A stretch of 64,000 nt of DNA. Source: Phycicoccus sp. Soil748. Its GTDB lineage: Bacteria > Actinomycetota > Actinomycetes > Actinomycetales > Dermatophilaceae. Under the pieces are notes generated by a model. It made no database searches and was not told the origin of the DNA. It saw only the letters and a program-made list of their open reading frames with translations. Where the stretch lies: positions 879,801 through 943,800 of the forward strand of contig NZ_LMSC01000007.1 in NCBI RefSeq assembly GCF_001428025.1, in the 5' to 3' direction. The translations under genes were made by a program, and so were the position numbers. Positions within the stretch are counted from its first letter, which is position 1. Each line of letters starts with the position of its first letter. Positions 1 through 8,479 of the stretch are shown piece by piece.

Positions 1-501
1 GATCCGGTCGTAGCAGACCTCGTCCTGGCCGGGCTTCTTGATGTCGTTGCCGATGCCGGGCAGGGAGGGCAGCACGGCCTGGAGGGCGGGCAGGGCCCGC
101 AGGCGCGCGTCCTCGACCTTGTAGGCCGGGTTGACGAGCATCAGCCCGCGGACGCGCGGGCCGTGCTCCTCGGCCAGCCGGGTCACGAGCGCGCCGCCCA
201 TCGACAGCCCGCCGACGAAGACCCGGTCGCACTTCTCGTCGAGCTCACGGAACGCGGCGTCCACGGCGGCGTACCAGTCCTGCCACCGGGTGCGGTTCAT
301 CTCCTGCCACGTCGTCCCGTGGCCGGGCAGCCGCGGGACGCGGACGGTGTAGCCGGCCGCGGCGAGGTGCTGTCCCCACGGCGTCATGCTGCGCGGGCTG
401 CCGGTGAACCCGTGGGCGAGGACCACCCCGGTGGCGCCCTTGCCGGACCCCTTCCGGGGGCCGTCGTGGGAGTAGGGCTCGGCGCCGGGACGGACGGACA
501 C
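1..501 (-). CDS. Alpha/beta hydrolase (carboxylesterase or monoacylglycerol lipase type), 3' end cut by the window edge
   Basis: Only the first 167 codons are inside the window. The frame starts at a GTG with an AGGAG ribosome site about 6 bases upstream. It shows the alpha/beta hydrolase fold signature: an HGFTGSP oxyanion-hole segment near residues 30-36 and the nucleophile elbow GLSMGG, with the probable catalytic Ser at residue 100. The Asp and His of the triad would lie in the missing part. Such enzymes hydrolyse short acyl esters or monoacylglycerols in the cytoplasm. It is divergent from the acyltransferase gene to its right, so a lipid-turnover role is plausible, but the substrate cannot be told from the sequence. 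Confidence 0.88.
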   Translation of the reverse strand, partial: MSVRPGAEPYSHDGPRKGSGKGATGVVLAHGFTGSPRSMTPWGQHLAAAGYTVRVPRLPGHGTTWQEMNRTRWQDWYAAVDAAFRELDEKCDRVFVGGLSMGGALVTRLAEEHGPRVRGLMLVNPAYKVEDARLRALPALQAVLPSLPGIGNDIKKPGQDEVCYDRI

Positions 502-653
502 GGGGGCTCCTGGGGGCGGCAGGCGGCGGTGGGCCGGGGGCGGCGCGGGACGACCCGGCGAGGCGCCGAGTCGGGTTGGCGCGCATCCTCGCATGCAGGT
601 TTGCGGGCGTCGAGAGTGCCGTAGAGTGCACCGCGTCACATGGAGGTGAACGG

Positions 654-1562
654 TTGTTCTACTGGGTTCTCAAGACGGTCGTGCTCGGCCCGATCCTCAA
701 GCTGCTGTTCCGTCCGTGGGTCGAGGGCGAGGAGAACATCCCCGAGGACGGGGCGGCCATCTTCGCCAGCAACCACCTGTCGTTCTCCGACTCGATCTTC
801 CTGCCGCTGGTGGTCCCTCGCCGGATGACGTTCCTGGCGAAGTCGGACTACTTCACCGGCCGTGGCATCAAGGGCCGGCTCACGGCCGCCTTCTTCCGCG
901 GTGTCGGCCAGCTGCCCGTCGACCGCTCCGGCGGCCGCGCAGGTGAGGCGGCCCTGCGCTCCGGCCTGCGGGTGCTTCGCCGCGGCGAGCTGCTCGGCAT
1001 CTACCCCGAGGGCACCCGGAGCCCCGACGGCCGCCTCTACCGGGGCCGCACCGGTGTCGCCCGGATGGCCCTCGAGGGCGGGGTGAAGGTGCTCCCCGTC
1101 GCCATGATCGGCACCGACAAGGCCCAGCCGAGCGGCAAGAAGATCCCGCGGCTGATGCGCATCGGGATCAAGATCGGTGCACCGTTGGACTTCTCGCGCT
1201 ACGAGGGCATGGAGGACGACCGGTTCGTCCTGCGCTCGATCACCGACGAGATCATGTACGAGCTCATGCTCCTGTCGGGCCAGGAGTACGTCGACATGTA
1301 TGCCACCTCGATGAAGGACCGCATCCTCGCCGCAGCCAAGACCAAGGCGCGGGAGATCCAGGAGGCGGCCCTGCCCGGGTCGGCGGCCAAGGAGCTCGAG
1401 GAGGCGCTCGACGCCCACGACGACGAGGCCATCCGCAAGGCCCGCCGCCGCGTGGACGACGCCGCCGCGGACATCGACGAGAACACCGAGCGCGGTGGCG
1501 GCCCCGAGGCCGAGGGCGACGAGGACGCGGCCGGCGGACGCCGCCGTCGCCGCGCCAGCTGA
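654..1562 (+). CDS. 1-acyl-sn-glycerol-3-phosphate acyltransferase (PlsC family)
   Basis: The protein transfers an acyl group to lysophosphatidic acid in phospholipid synthesis at the inner face of the membrane. The acyltransferase motif NHxxxxD lies at residues 40-46 and the substrate-binding EGTRSPDG block at about 119-126, followed by a short charged, Arg-rich tail. I chose the TTG start because GGAGGTGAA sits just before it; an in-frame ATG at 576 would add 26 residues unlike the family and lacks a ribosome site. A TAGAGT hexamer at 622-627 could be the -10 element. The gene runs into macS after three bases. M. tuberculosis has an equivalent (Rv2182c) near the same DAHP synthase and PknL genes, as I recall. 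Confidence 0.93.
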   Translation: MFYWVLKTVVLGPILKLLFRPWVEGEENIPEDGAAIFASNHLSFSDSIFLPLVVPRRMTFLAKSDYFTGRGIKGRLTAAFFRGVGQLPVDRSGGRAGEAALRSGLRVLRRGELLGIYPEGTRSPDGRLYRGRTGVARMALEGGVKVLPVAMIGTDKAQPSGKKIPRLMRIGIKIGAPLDFSRYEGMEDDRFVLRSITDEIMYELMLLSGQEYVDMYATSMKDRILAAAKTKAREIQEAALPGSAAKELEEALDAHDDEAIRKARRRVDDAAADIDENTERGGGPEAEGDEDAAGGRRRRRAS

Positions 1563-1565
1563 GCG

Positions 1566-2750
1566 ATGACCGGGGGCCGCAGCCGCGCGCTGGCGCGGGC
1601 CGTCTCCGGGCCGGACGGACAGCCTGAGGTCGTCTCCGCGTTCTGGAAGGGCATCGACGTCTTCCGCCCGATCGCGCTGGGGTATGCGGCGTACTCGCTG
1701 TGGGACCGACCCCACGACCTCGTCAGACCGGCCCTGGCGTGGGTGGTCCTGGCGGTGCTCGGCCTGTGGACCGTGTTCCTCGTGTTCTACCGGCGGCGCC
1801 GGCTGTGGCTGGTGGTGGCGGAGCTCGGGCTCGCCTCGGTGGCGATCCTGGCCACCCGGCTGGTCGACTCCGCCGAGGCGATCGAGGCCGGGTCCCGCAC
1901 CCTGCCGACGTTCTGGCCCGCCGCCGGCGTCGTGTCTGCGGCGGTCCTGCTCGGCCGTCGGGGCGGCATACCGGCCGCGGTGCTGATCGGCGTGGTCGAC
2001 CTCGTCGAGGTGGGCGCGGCGACGCCCAACACGGTCAACAACATCGTGCTGCTCCTGCTCATCGGCGCCCTCATCGGCTACGCCTGCGACCTCGCCCGTG
2101 AGGGCCATGCCAGGCTGCGCGAGGCCCTGGTGCTGGAAGCCAGGGTCCGGGAGCGCGAGCGGCTGGCGCGCACCGTCCACGACGGCGTGCTGCAGACGCT
2201 GGCCTTCATCAACCGCCGTGGCGCACAGCTGGGTGGTGAGGCGATGCAGCTCGGCAGCATGGCCGCCGACCAGGAGCGGCTGCTGCGGGCCCTCGTCAGC
2301 GGCACGACGCCGGACGAGTCGGCATCCGCCGTGCACGGCGACCTCGACCTGCGCCAGCAGCTCGCCCGCTACGCCGAGGGCCGTGTGCACCTCGTGGCCC
2401 CCGCCGACCCCGTCCTGGTGCCACCGCGTGTCGCGGGCGAGCTGGTCGCCGCGGTGGGTGCGGCACTGGACAATGTGCGCCAGCACGCCGGCGACGACGC
2501 CGAGGCCTGGGTGCTGGTCGAGGACGAGGGGGAGGCCGTGGCACTGACGGTGCGCGACAACGGCGTGGGTATGCAGTCCTGGCGCCTCGACGAGGCGGCG
2601 GCCGCCGGGCGGCTCGGTGCCTCCTCGAGCATCCGTGGCCGGCTTCGCGACCTCGGGGGAGAAGCGGTGTACTCGGGCCGACAGGGCTCGGGGACGACGG
2701 TGACGATGCGGGCGCCCAAGTCGGGCGCCCCGGGGGCAGGGGTGGCATGA
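1566..2750 (+). CDS. macS: MacS-type membrane sensor histidine kinase
   Basis: This is the sensor of a two-component pair whose regulator overlaps its last codon. Residues 1 to about 180 hold a run of hydrophobic helices (the DUF5931-type sensor region). A NarL-type dimerisation helix follows, with ARTVHDGVLQ and the probable phospho-His at residue 205. The C-terminal HATPase domain has an N-box region near 300 (ALDNVRQHA) and DNGVGM near 332. The MacRS pair of Streptomyces affects morphogenesis and antibiotic output and lies near a DAHP synthase gene; the neighbourhood here is similar, so I use the name by homology. The signal sensed is unknown. Confidence 0.88.
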   Translation: MTGGRSRALARAVSGPDGQPEVVSAFWKGIDVFRPIALGYAAYSLWDRPHDLVRPALAWVVLAVLGLWTVFLVFYRRRRLWLVVAELGLASVAILATRLVDSAEAIEAGSRTLPTFWPAAGVVSAAVLLGRRGGIPAAVLIGVVDLVEVGAATPNTVNNIVLLLLIGALIGYACDLAREGHARLREALVLEARVRERERLARTVHDGVLQTLAFINRRGAQLGGEAMQLGSMAADQERLLRALVSGTTPDESASAVHGDLDLRQQLARYAEGRVHLVAPADPVLVPPRVAGELVAAVGAALDNVRQHAGDDAEAWVLVEDEGEAVALTVRDNGVGMQSWRLDEAAAAGRLGASSSIRGRLRDLGGEAVYSGRQGSGTTVTMRAPKSGAPGAGVA

Positions 2751-3454
2751 GCGAGCAGGTCCAGCAGCACGGACAGCACGACGCCGGGCCGGGGCCGACG
2801 CCCCCGCTCACGGTCGTGGTCGCCGACGACCACCCGCTGTGGCGGGACGCCGTTGCGCGCGACCTCGCGGAGGCGGGCATGACGGTGCTCGCCACGGCCG
2901 ACGACGGGCCCTCGGCAGTCAACCGGACCAAGGCGACGCGACCGCAGGTCCTGGTCCTCGACCTCAACCTGCCGGGCCTGCGCGGCCACGAGGTCTGTGC
3001 GGCCCTCGGTTCGTTGCAGACGCGGGTGCTCGTGCTGTCGGCGTCGGGGGAGCAGCAGGACGTCCTCGAGGCGGTCAAGGCAGGCGCCACCGGCTACCTC
3101 GTGAAGTCGGCGTCGCGGGAGCAGATCGTCGCGGCGGTCGAGGCGACCGCGCGCGGTGAGGCGGTCTTCACCCCGGGCCTCGCCGGGCTGGTGCTGGGGG
3201 AGTTCCGCAAGTTGTCGACGCAGCCGCAGACCGACCCCTCGCGGCCGATTCCCGAGCTGACCGAGCGCGAGACCGAGGTGCTCAAGCTCGTGGCGACCGG
3301 CATGTCCTACAAGGAGATCGCGGCTGAGCTGTTCATCTCGCACCGCACCGTGCAGAACCACGTGCAGAACACCCTCGGCAAGCTGCAGCTGCACAACCGC
3401 ATCGCGCTCGTCCGGTTCGCCATCGCCAAGGGCCTGGACACCCCCACGGCCTGA
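2747..3454 (+). CDS. macR: MacR-type response regulator, NarL/LuxR family
   Basis: The gene overlaps the kinase gene by ATGA, so translation is probably coupled. The receiver domain covers about residues 21-140, with the acidic pair ADD near 26-28, the phospho-acceptor Asp72 in LVLDLNLPG and the conserved Lys120 in GYLVKS. After a linker, the C-terminal LuxR helix-turn-helix (LTERETEVLKLVATGMSYKEIA, continuing through HRTVQNHVQNTLGKL) fills about 168-230 and binds DNA. An N-terminal 20-residue Gln/His/Pro stretch precedes the receiver. Its stop codon lies inside a 14-bp tandem repeat. Confidence 0.92.
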   Translation: MSEQVQQHGQHDAGPGPTPPLTVVVADDHPLWRDAVARDLAEAGMTVLATADDGPSAVNRTKATRPQVLVLDLNLPGLRGHEVCAALGSLQTRVLVLSASGEQQDVLEAVKAGATGYLVKSASREQIVAAVEATARGEAVFTPGLAGLVLGEFRKLSTQPQTDPSRPIPELTERETEVLKLVATGMSYKEIAAELFISHRTVQNHVQNTLGKLQLHNRIALVRFAIAKGLDTPTA

Positions 3455-3502
3455 CGGGTGCGGCCTGACCGGTGCGGCCTGACCGGTGCGGCCTGACCGG
3501 TG
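3447..3502. repeat. 14-bp tandem repeat, four copies, spanning the macR stop codon
   Basis: The unit CGGCCTGACCGGTG occurs four times head to tail; only the first copy differs, by one base. The TGA in copy 1 is the macR stop and each further copy repeats it. The tract fills most of the space between macR and the convergent small gene. It could act in transcript ending or simply be a slippage product. Confidence 0.95.
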
Positions 3503-3511
3503 CGGGCGGAG

Positions 3512-3961
3512 TCAGGCGCGGGGACTGACGATGAACAACGGCGTGGTGCGCCACGTCTCGCCGTCCGCGGACAGGACGACCGTCGACAGCTCGAGGGCCA
3601 CCGGTCGCCCCAGCGTCTCGGCCACGCGCTGCCGCAGGGCAGGCTCGCTGGTGTCCCGGTCCAACCCGTCGAGCATCTGCGGGGGGTCCCCGGCCGACCA
3701 CGCCTCCAGGTCCCAGTAGTCCCAGAAACCCTCGCCGGCACCGTCGTCGACGAGCAGGCCGGGCGTCCACTGCAGGACGCCGACGGTTCCGGCCGGGGCC
3801 GTGTCGGCGTCGAACCCCGCGTCTGGGTCCGAGAGAGCGCCCCTGACGGCGACCGCCGAGGGCCAGTCGTCGACGGGCTCGGCGGACCGTGGTCGGTTCG
3901 GCAGCTGCTTCGGGTCGTTGCCACCCGTCAGCGTCGTGCGGATCCGGTCGAGCATGCCCAT
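3512..3961 (-). CDS. Hypothetical cytoplasmic protein, 149 residues
   Basis: I do not recognise a family. The protein is soluble-looking, with no membrane segment or signal peptide. It has a Lys/Arg-rich start (MGMLDRIRTTLTGGNDPKQL) and a central Trp/Asp-rich stretch (GFWDYWDLEAW). Codon use matches the neighbours and the frame has the third-position GC bias of real genes, which argues against a shadow frame. Starts at 3961 or 3955 are both possible. It converges on macR and is divergent from the DAHP synthase gene. No function is proposed. Confidence 0.7.
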   Translation of the reverse strand: MGMLDRIRTTLTGGNDPKQLPNRPRSAEPVDDWPSAVAVRGALSDPDAGFDADTAPAGTVGVLQWTPGLLVDDGAGEGFWDYWDLEAWSAGDPPQMLDGLDRDTSEPALRQRVAETLGRPVALELSTVVLSADGETWRTTPLFIVSPRA

Positions 3962-4108
3962 GGTTCCCCCTGTGTCCCCGGCGTCCTGGTGCCACGAGTA
4001 TGCGACGCCGGGTGCTCGGTGCGGTGGAGCACGCGCGGGCGGTGGCCGCGTCCACGACGTCCGGTGACCGGGATACGGGCTGCGGGACGAGGCGGTGCCG
4101 TGCGCACC

Positions 4109-4114
4109 TATCCT
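4109..4114 (+). promoter_or_regulatory. -10 element of a leaderless promoter for DAHP synthase
   Basis: TATCCT ends 6 bases before the GTG start, and no Shine-Dalgarno sequence is present, so the transcript probably begins at the start codon. Confidence 0.7.
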
Positions 4115-4120
4115 TGACCG

Positions 4121-5473
4121 GTGAGCACCACGCAGCACCACGACGCCCTCGCCAGCCTCGCGGCCGGCGCCGACCTGCCGGCCGCCCAGCAGCCGGTCTG
4201 GCCCGACGCCGCCCGGCTCTCCAGCGCCGTCGCCGAGCTCGCGTCGTATCCGCCGCTGGTCTTCGCCGGTGAGTGCGACGTCCTGAAGTCGCGGATGGCC
4301 GCCGCCGCGCGCGGCGAGGCCTTCGTCCTTCAGGGCGGCGACTGCGCCGAGACGTTCGCCGCGGCGACGGCCGACAACATCCGCGACCGGGTCAAGACGA
4401 TCCTGCAGATGGCTGCCGTCCTCACCTACGGCGCGTCGGTGCCGGTCGTCAAGGTCGGCCGCATGGCGGGCCAGTACGCCAAGCCCCGCAGCAGCGGCGA
4501 CGAGACCCGTGAGGGCGTGACCCTCCCGGCCTACCGCGGCGACATGGTCAACGACTTCGAGTTCACCCTCGAGTCCCGCACCCCGGACCCGCAGCGCCTG
4601 GTGAAGGCCTACCACGCGAGCTCGGCCACGCTGAACCTCGTGCGCGCGTTCACCACCGGTGGCTTCGCCGACCTGCGCCACGTCCACGACTGGAACCGAG
4701 GCTTCGTCTCCAACTCGGCGAACAGCCGCTACGAGCGCCTCGCCAAGGACATCGACAAGGCGATGAAGTTCATGTCGGCCTGTGGCGCCGACTTCGACGC
4801 CATGCGCACGACCGAGTTCTTCTCCGCGCACGAGGCCCTGCTGCTCGACTACGAGCGGCCGCTGACCCGCGTGGACAGCCGCACCGGTCAGCTCTACGAC
4901 ACCAGCGGCCACTTCATCTGGGTCGGCGAGCGCACCCGCGACATCGACGGAGCCCACGTCGACTTCGTCTCCAAGGTCCTCAACCCCATCGGCGTGAAGC
5001 TGTCGGCCAAGGCCGAGGTCGACGACGTGCTGCGGCTGATCGACAAGGTCGACCCCGACCGCGAGCCGGGACGCCTGACCTTCATCACGCGCATGGGCGC
5101 CAAGACGGTCCGTGACGCGCTGCCGACCCTGGTCGAGAAGATCACCGGGTCCGGCGCCCAGGTCACGTGGATCTGCGACCCGATGCACGGCAACACCTTC
5201 GAGTCGGCCAGCGGCTACAAGACCCGTGACTTCGAGGACGTCGTCGAGGAGGTGCGCGGGTTCTTCGAGGTCCACCAGGGCCTCGGCACGGTCCCCGGTG
5301 GCATCCACGTCGAGCTGACCGGCAACGACGTCACCGAGTGCATCGGCGGCGCCGAGAAGATCCTCGACGCCGACCTCACCAAGCGCTACGAGACGGTCTG
5401 CGACCCCCGGCTCAACCACCAGCAGAGCCTGGAGCTGGCCTTCCTCGTCGCGGAGATGCTCTCCAAGGACTGA
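4121..5473 (+). CDS. aroG: Class II 3-deoxy-D-arabino-heptulosonate-7-phosphate (DAHP) synthase
   Basis: Catalyses the first step of the shikimate pathway, condensing phosphoenolpyruvate with erythrose 4-phosphate. The 450-residue length fits the class II (plant and actinobacterial) family. Typical stretches are FVLQGGDCAETF near residue 68, VGRMAGQYAKPR near 110, RGDMVND near 140 and WICDPMHGNTF near 347, which carry metal and substrate ligands. The GTG start has no ribosome site but an ideally placed TATCCT hexamer, so I read it as leaderless. In M. tuberculosis the class II enzyme (Rv2178c) is close to pknL, as here. Feedback control by aromatic amino acids is a family trait that I cannot see in the sequence. 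Confidence 0.97.
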   Translation: MSTTQHHDALASLAAGADLPAAQQPVWPDAARLSSAVAELASYPPLVFAGECDVLKSRMAAAARGEAFVLQGGDCAETFAAATADNIRDRVKTILQMAAVLTYGASVPVVKVGRMAGQYAKPRSSGDETREGVTLPAYRGDMVNDFEFTLESRTPDPQRLVKAYHASSATLNLVRAFTTGGFADLRHVHDWNRGFVSNSANSRYERLAKDIDKAMKFMSACGADFDAMRTTEFFSAHEALLLDYERPLTRVDSRTGQLYDTSGHFIWVGERTRDIDGAHVDFVSKVLNPIGVKLSAKAEVDDVLRLIDKVDPDREPGRLTFITRMGAKTVRDALPTLVEKITGSGAQVTWICDPMHGNTFESASGYKTRDFEDVVEEVRGFFEVHQGLGTVPGGIHVELTGNDVTECIGGAEKILDADLTKRYETVCDPRLNHQQSLELAFLVAEMLSKD

Positions 5474-5517
5474 CCCGCGAAGGAGCGACCCCCGCCTGGC
5501 CGGCGGCGCTCACCTCG

Positions 5518-5523
5518 TAGGGT
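5518..5523 (+). promoter_or_regulatory. -10 element of a leaderless promoter for threonine aldolase
   Basis: TAGGGT ends 6 bases before the ATG, with no ribosome site between. Confidence 0.7.
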
Positions 5524-5529
5524 GCTGGC

Positions 5530-6591
5530 ATGCCCGCTGCGTACGACGTCGACCTGCTCTCCGACACCCTCACCCGGCCGACCGAGGCGATGCGCCACGC
5601 CATGGCCACCGCCGAGGTCGGTGACGACGTGTTCGGCGAGGACCCCACGGTCCGCGCGCTGGAGGAGCGGGTCGCCGCCCTGCTCGGGCACGAGGACGCG
5701 CTCTTCACGCCCACCGGCTCGATGGCCAACCAGCTCGGCATCCGGCTGCACGTGAAGCAGGGGGAGGAGCTCATCGCGGACTCCCTGGCCCACGTGCTGC
5801 GGGCCGAGATGGGGGCGGCAGCCGTGCTCTCCGGCATCTCCTCGCGGTCGTGGGTGGCCCAGCGCGGCCTGCTCGACGCAGCCCAGCCGCTGGCGCTGAT
5901 GATCCCCGACGGCGGCGCCTACCAGGTGAACACCCGGCTGGTCGTCGTGGAGAACACCCACAACTTCGGCGGCGGGACCGTCCAGCCCCTCGACCAGATC
6001 GAGGCACTGCGAGCGGGTACGCAGCCGCGCGGGGTCGCGATGCACCTCGACGGTGCGCGCCTCTGGAACGCCCACGTCGCCACCGGGGTGGCGCTGGCGG
6101 AGTACGGCCGGCACTTCGACAGCGTGAGCGTCTGCCTCTCCAAAGGGCTCGGCGCCCCGGTCGGCTCGGTCCTCGCCGGCTCGCGCGACCACATGGCGCA
6201 GGCCCGGATCTGGCGCAAGCGGTTCGGCGGCGGCATGCGCCAGGTCGGCATCCTCGCGGCGGCCGGGCTGCATGCGCTCGACCACCACGTGGAGCGGCTC
6301 GCCGACGACCACGCCAGGGCCCACCGGTTCGCGCAGGCGGCGGGGGAGGCCGTGCCCGGGTCGATCGACCCGGCCACCGTGCAGACCAACATCGTCGTGC
6401 TGGACGTCTCGGTCACCGGCTGGACCTCCGCCGGGTTCATGGAGGCGGCCGCCGCACAGGGCATCCGGCTCTACCCCGTCAGCCCCACGGCTGTCCGCCT
6501 CGTCTGGCACCTCGACGTCGACGACGCCGGCACCGACCGTGCGGTCAAGGCACTCGTGCCGCTGCTGGAGGAGGGCCCGGCCGCCGCCTGA
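5530..6591 (+). CDS. ltaE: Low-specificity L-threonine aldolase
   Basis: A PLP enzyme of fold type I that cleaves threonine or allo-threonine to glycine and acetaldehyde. It starts with the family's DLLSDTLTRPTEAMRHAM segment and has GDDVFGEDPTV near residue 38. The PLP-binding lysine is Lys205 in VCLSKGLGAPVGS, and HLDGARLWNA near 175 supplies the aspartate that contacts the pyridine ring. At 353 residues the length is normal. The ATG fits a leaderless promoter. It converges on the YjbR-like gene. A related beta-eliminating lyase activity cannot be excluded by eye. Confidence 0.93.
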   Translation: MPAAYDVDLLSDTLTRPTEAMRHAMATAEVGDDVFGEDPTVRALEERVAALLGHEDALFTPTGSMANQLGIRLHVKQGEELIADSLAHVLRAEMGAAAVLSGISSRSWVAQRGLLDAAQPLALMIPDGGAYQVNTRLVVVENTHNFGGGTVQPLDQIEALRAGTQPRGVAMHLDGARLWNAHVATGVALAEYGRHFDSVSVCLSKGLGAPVGSVLAGSRDHMAQARIWRKRFGGGMRQVGILAAAGLHALDHHVERLADDHARAHRFAQAAGEAVPGSIDPATVQTNIVVLDVSVTGWTSAGFMEAAAAQGIRLYPVSPTAVRLVWHLDVDDAGTDRAVKALVPLLEEGPAAA

Positions 6592-6600
6592 CCCTCGTGG

Positions 6601-6972
6601 TCACGCCGGCGGGCCGTTGGGGCCGCGGGGATGGGTGAGGTCGTAGGCACGGGAGAGCTTCTTCGGCACGACCATGCGCCAGGCGTCGACCACCAGCTCC
6701 CGGGCCTCGTCCGGGTCGAGCGCGGCAAGCCGGGCGTGGACCCAGTGGAAGCGCAGGTCAGACTCCGACGGCAGCTCGAACGTGCGCGGGTCGGTCGCGA
6801 CGAGCGCCGCCCGCTCGTCCCTGGGGTAGGCGAAGCCCATCACCTGCTCGTCGAGGGAGAACGCGACGTAGACGAGCTGCCCGACGCGGAACTTCAGCCG
6901 TCCCCTGACCCGCACCGGGTAGGAGCGCTCGAGGCCCTGGCCCAGCGCCCGGACGTCGTCGACGGTGGCCAC
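6601..6972 (-). CDS. MmcQ/YjbR-family protein
   Basis: A 123-residue protein of the MmcQ/YjbR family. The pattern LKFRVGQLVYVAFSLDEQVMGFAYPRDERAALVATDP, with WVHARLAAL and the C-terminal VPKKLSRAYD, is typical. The fold resembles a double-wing DNA-binding module, but the molecular role is not established. A GTG start lies 2 bases past the stop of the acetyltransferase gene, so the two are probably co-transcribed. Confidence 0.85.
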   Translation of the reverse strand: MATVDDVRALGQGLERSYPVRVRGRLKFRVGQLVYVAFSLDEQVMGFAYPRDERAALVATDPRTFELPSESDLRFHWVHARLAALDPDEARELVVDAWRMVVPKKLSRAYDLTHPRGPNGPPA

Positions 6973-6974
6973 GG

Positions 6975-7544
6975 TCAGTCCAGCCGACGTCGCTCGACCT
7001 GGCCCTGACCCGTCACGACGGTGCGCGGCGGCACGTCCTTGGCCACCACGGTCCCGGCGCCGATGACCGAGCCGTCACCGATGGTGACGCCGGGCAGGAC
7101 CGTGGCCGCGGCCCCCACCCAGACGTTCTCCCCGATGACGACCGGCGCGACCGTGATCGTGTCGTAGCGCTCGGAGGGCTCGACGGGGTGGCCCTCGGTG
7201 ACGAGGGTGACGCGCGGGGAGATCATCGTGCGGGCGCCGATCGTGATGCCTCCGAGGTCGAGGAAGGAGCAGCCCTGCCCGACGGACACCTGCTCGCCGA
7301 GCTGGGTCCCCAGGCCATGGGTCGCGTGGAACGGCGGGAAGACGACGGCCCCGGCCGGCAGGGGCTTGCCCAAGAGCTCGGCGAGGAGGGCGTTGCGGGT
7401 CTCCACGTCGCCGAAGGGCACGGTGTTGAGGCGTGAGGTCAGCTCCATGGCGACTTGGATGCGGTCGTGCAGGGCCCGCCACTGCGGTGAACTGATCGCG
7501 ATGCGCTGCTCGACGGCCATGCGGGCCATGCTCGCAGGCCCCAC
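6975..7544 (-). CDS. Hexapeptide-repeat O-acetyltransferase (maltose/galactoside acetyltransferase type)
   Basis: Left-handed beta-helix acetyltransferase that probably moves acetyl from acetyl-CoA to a sugar or similar acceptor. An N-terminal helical cap is followed by repeated hexapeptides (ITIGARTMISPRV, VVIGENVWVGAAATVLPGVTIGDGSVIGAGTVV) and the ending VTGQGQVERRRLD. The HATHGLGTQLGEQV segment is near the expected catalytic region. The GTG at 7544 or in-frame ATGs at 7529 or 7520 could each be the start; none has a clear ribosome site, and the gene is probably translated from the permease transcript just upstream. Confidence 0.87.
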   Translation of the reverse strand: MGPASMARMAVEQRIAISSPQWRALHDRIQVAMELTSRLNTVPFGDVETRNALLAELLGKPLPAGAVVFPPFHATHGLGTQLGEQVSVGQGCSFLDLGGITIGARTMISPRVTLVTEGHPVEPSERYDTITVAPVVIGENVWVGAAATVLPGVTIGDGSVIGAGTVVAKDVPPRTVVTGQGQVERRRLD

Positions 7545-7556
7545 GGACAGCCCGGG

Positions 7557-8474
7557 TCAGACCTCGTGGTGGAGGAGCTCGGCCGGACGGTCCTGCTCGG
7601 CCGAGGCACCGGGCGTACGCCGGCCGAGCAGCTCCACGACGTACATCGCCGCGAGCACGAGGCCGCCGCCCAGCAGCATGCGCGCGGTCAGTGACTCGCC
7701 GCCGAGGAGCACCGCGAAGAAGGCCGCGAACACCGGCTCCATCGTCATGACGATGGCGGCGCGGGCGGCGGGCATGTGGGACTGCGCCCACGTCTGCGCC
7801 CACAGGGCGACCGCCCCGGCGACCAGCGCCATGTAGAGCAGCGAGCTCCACTGGCCGCCGGTCGAGGGGAGGGTGATCCCGCCGGGGAGGGCACCGACGA
7901 GCGTGACCAGGGTGATGACGAAGGCCTGCACCGTGGCCAGTCCCGTCGCCGACCGCGCGGTCGACCACCGGCCGAGGCCGATGATGTGCAGGGCGTACAG
8001 GACGGCAGCGGCCAGGGTCAGCCCCTCGCCGAAGCCGATGGACAGGCCGCGCAGCGACAGCACGCCCAGCCCGACCGTCGCCAGCCCCACGGCCAGCCAC
8101 GTCGACCCGGGGATGCGGTCGCGCAGCAGCACGGCGCCGAGGACGGGTGTCAGCACGACGTAGGTGCCGGTGACGAAGCCCGAGACCGAGGCGTCGGTGT
8201 GCTCCAGTCCCACGGTCTGCAACAGCTGGGCCAACCCGTAGAGGACCCCCAGCCCGACGCCGGTGAGGAGCTCACGCCGGGTCAGGGCCATCGTCTGGCG
8301 CCGGAACACGACTGCCATGACGAGTGCGGCGATGGCGAACCGCACGGCCAGGAAGTCGGCGGAGGGGACGTGGGCGACCAGGTCGCGGATGAGGAAGAAC
8401 GTCGAGCCCCACACCGCCGTGACGGCGACGAGCAGCAGCGTGGCGAGGCGGCTCGCCGGGACCGTGCGCAGCAC
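7557..8474 (-). CDS. DMT-superfamily EamA-type transporter
   Basis: A 305-residue membrane protein with about ten hydrophobic helices in two EamA halves, the usual drug/metabolite exporter plan. It begins TLLLVAVTAVWGSTFFLIRDLV, with the family's WGSTF motif in helix 1. The second half carries MTMEPVFAAFFAVLLGGESLTARM, the typical penultimate-loop signature. The GTG start is 5 bases past the kinase stop, with no independent promoter visible. Substrate is unknown; amino-acid or metabolite export is common in the family. Confidence 0.9.
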   Translation of the reverse strand: MLRTVPASRLATLLLVAVTAVWGSTFFLIRDLVAHVPSADFLAVRFAIAALVMAVVFRRQTMALTRRELLTGVGLGVLYGLAQLLQTVGLEHTDASVSGFVTGTYVVLTPVLGAVLLRDRIPGSTWLAVGLATVGLGVLSLRGLSIGFGEGLTLAAAVLYALHIIGLGRWSTARSATGLATVQAFVITLVTLVGALPGGITLPSTGGQWSSLLYMALVAGAVALWAQTWAQSHMPAARAAIVMTMEPVFAAFFAVLLGGESLTARMLLGGGLVLAAMYVVELLGRRTPGASAEQDRPAELLHHEV

Positions 8475-8479
8475 CGGGC

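Noticed and set aside
636-2486. Minus-strand open frame of over 600 codons across the acyltransferase and macS genes
   Set aside because: Antisense shadow of two well-identified genes with His/Gly/Arg-biased composition and no family motif.
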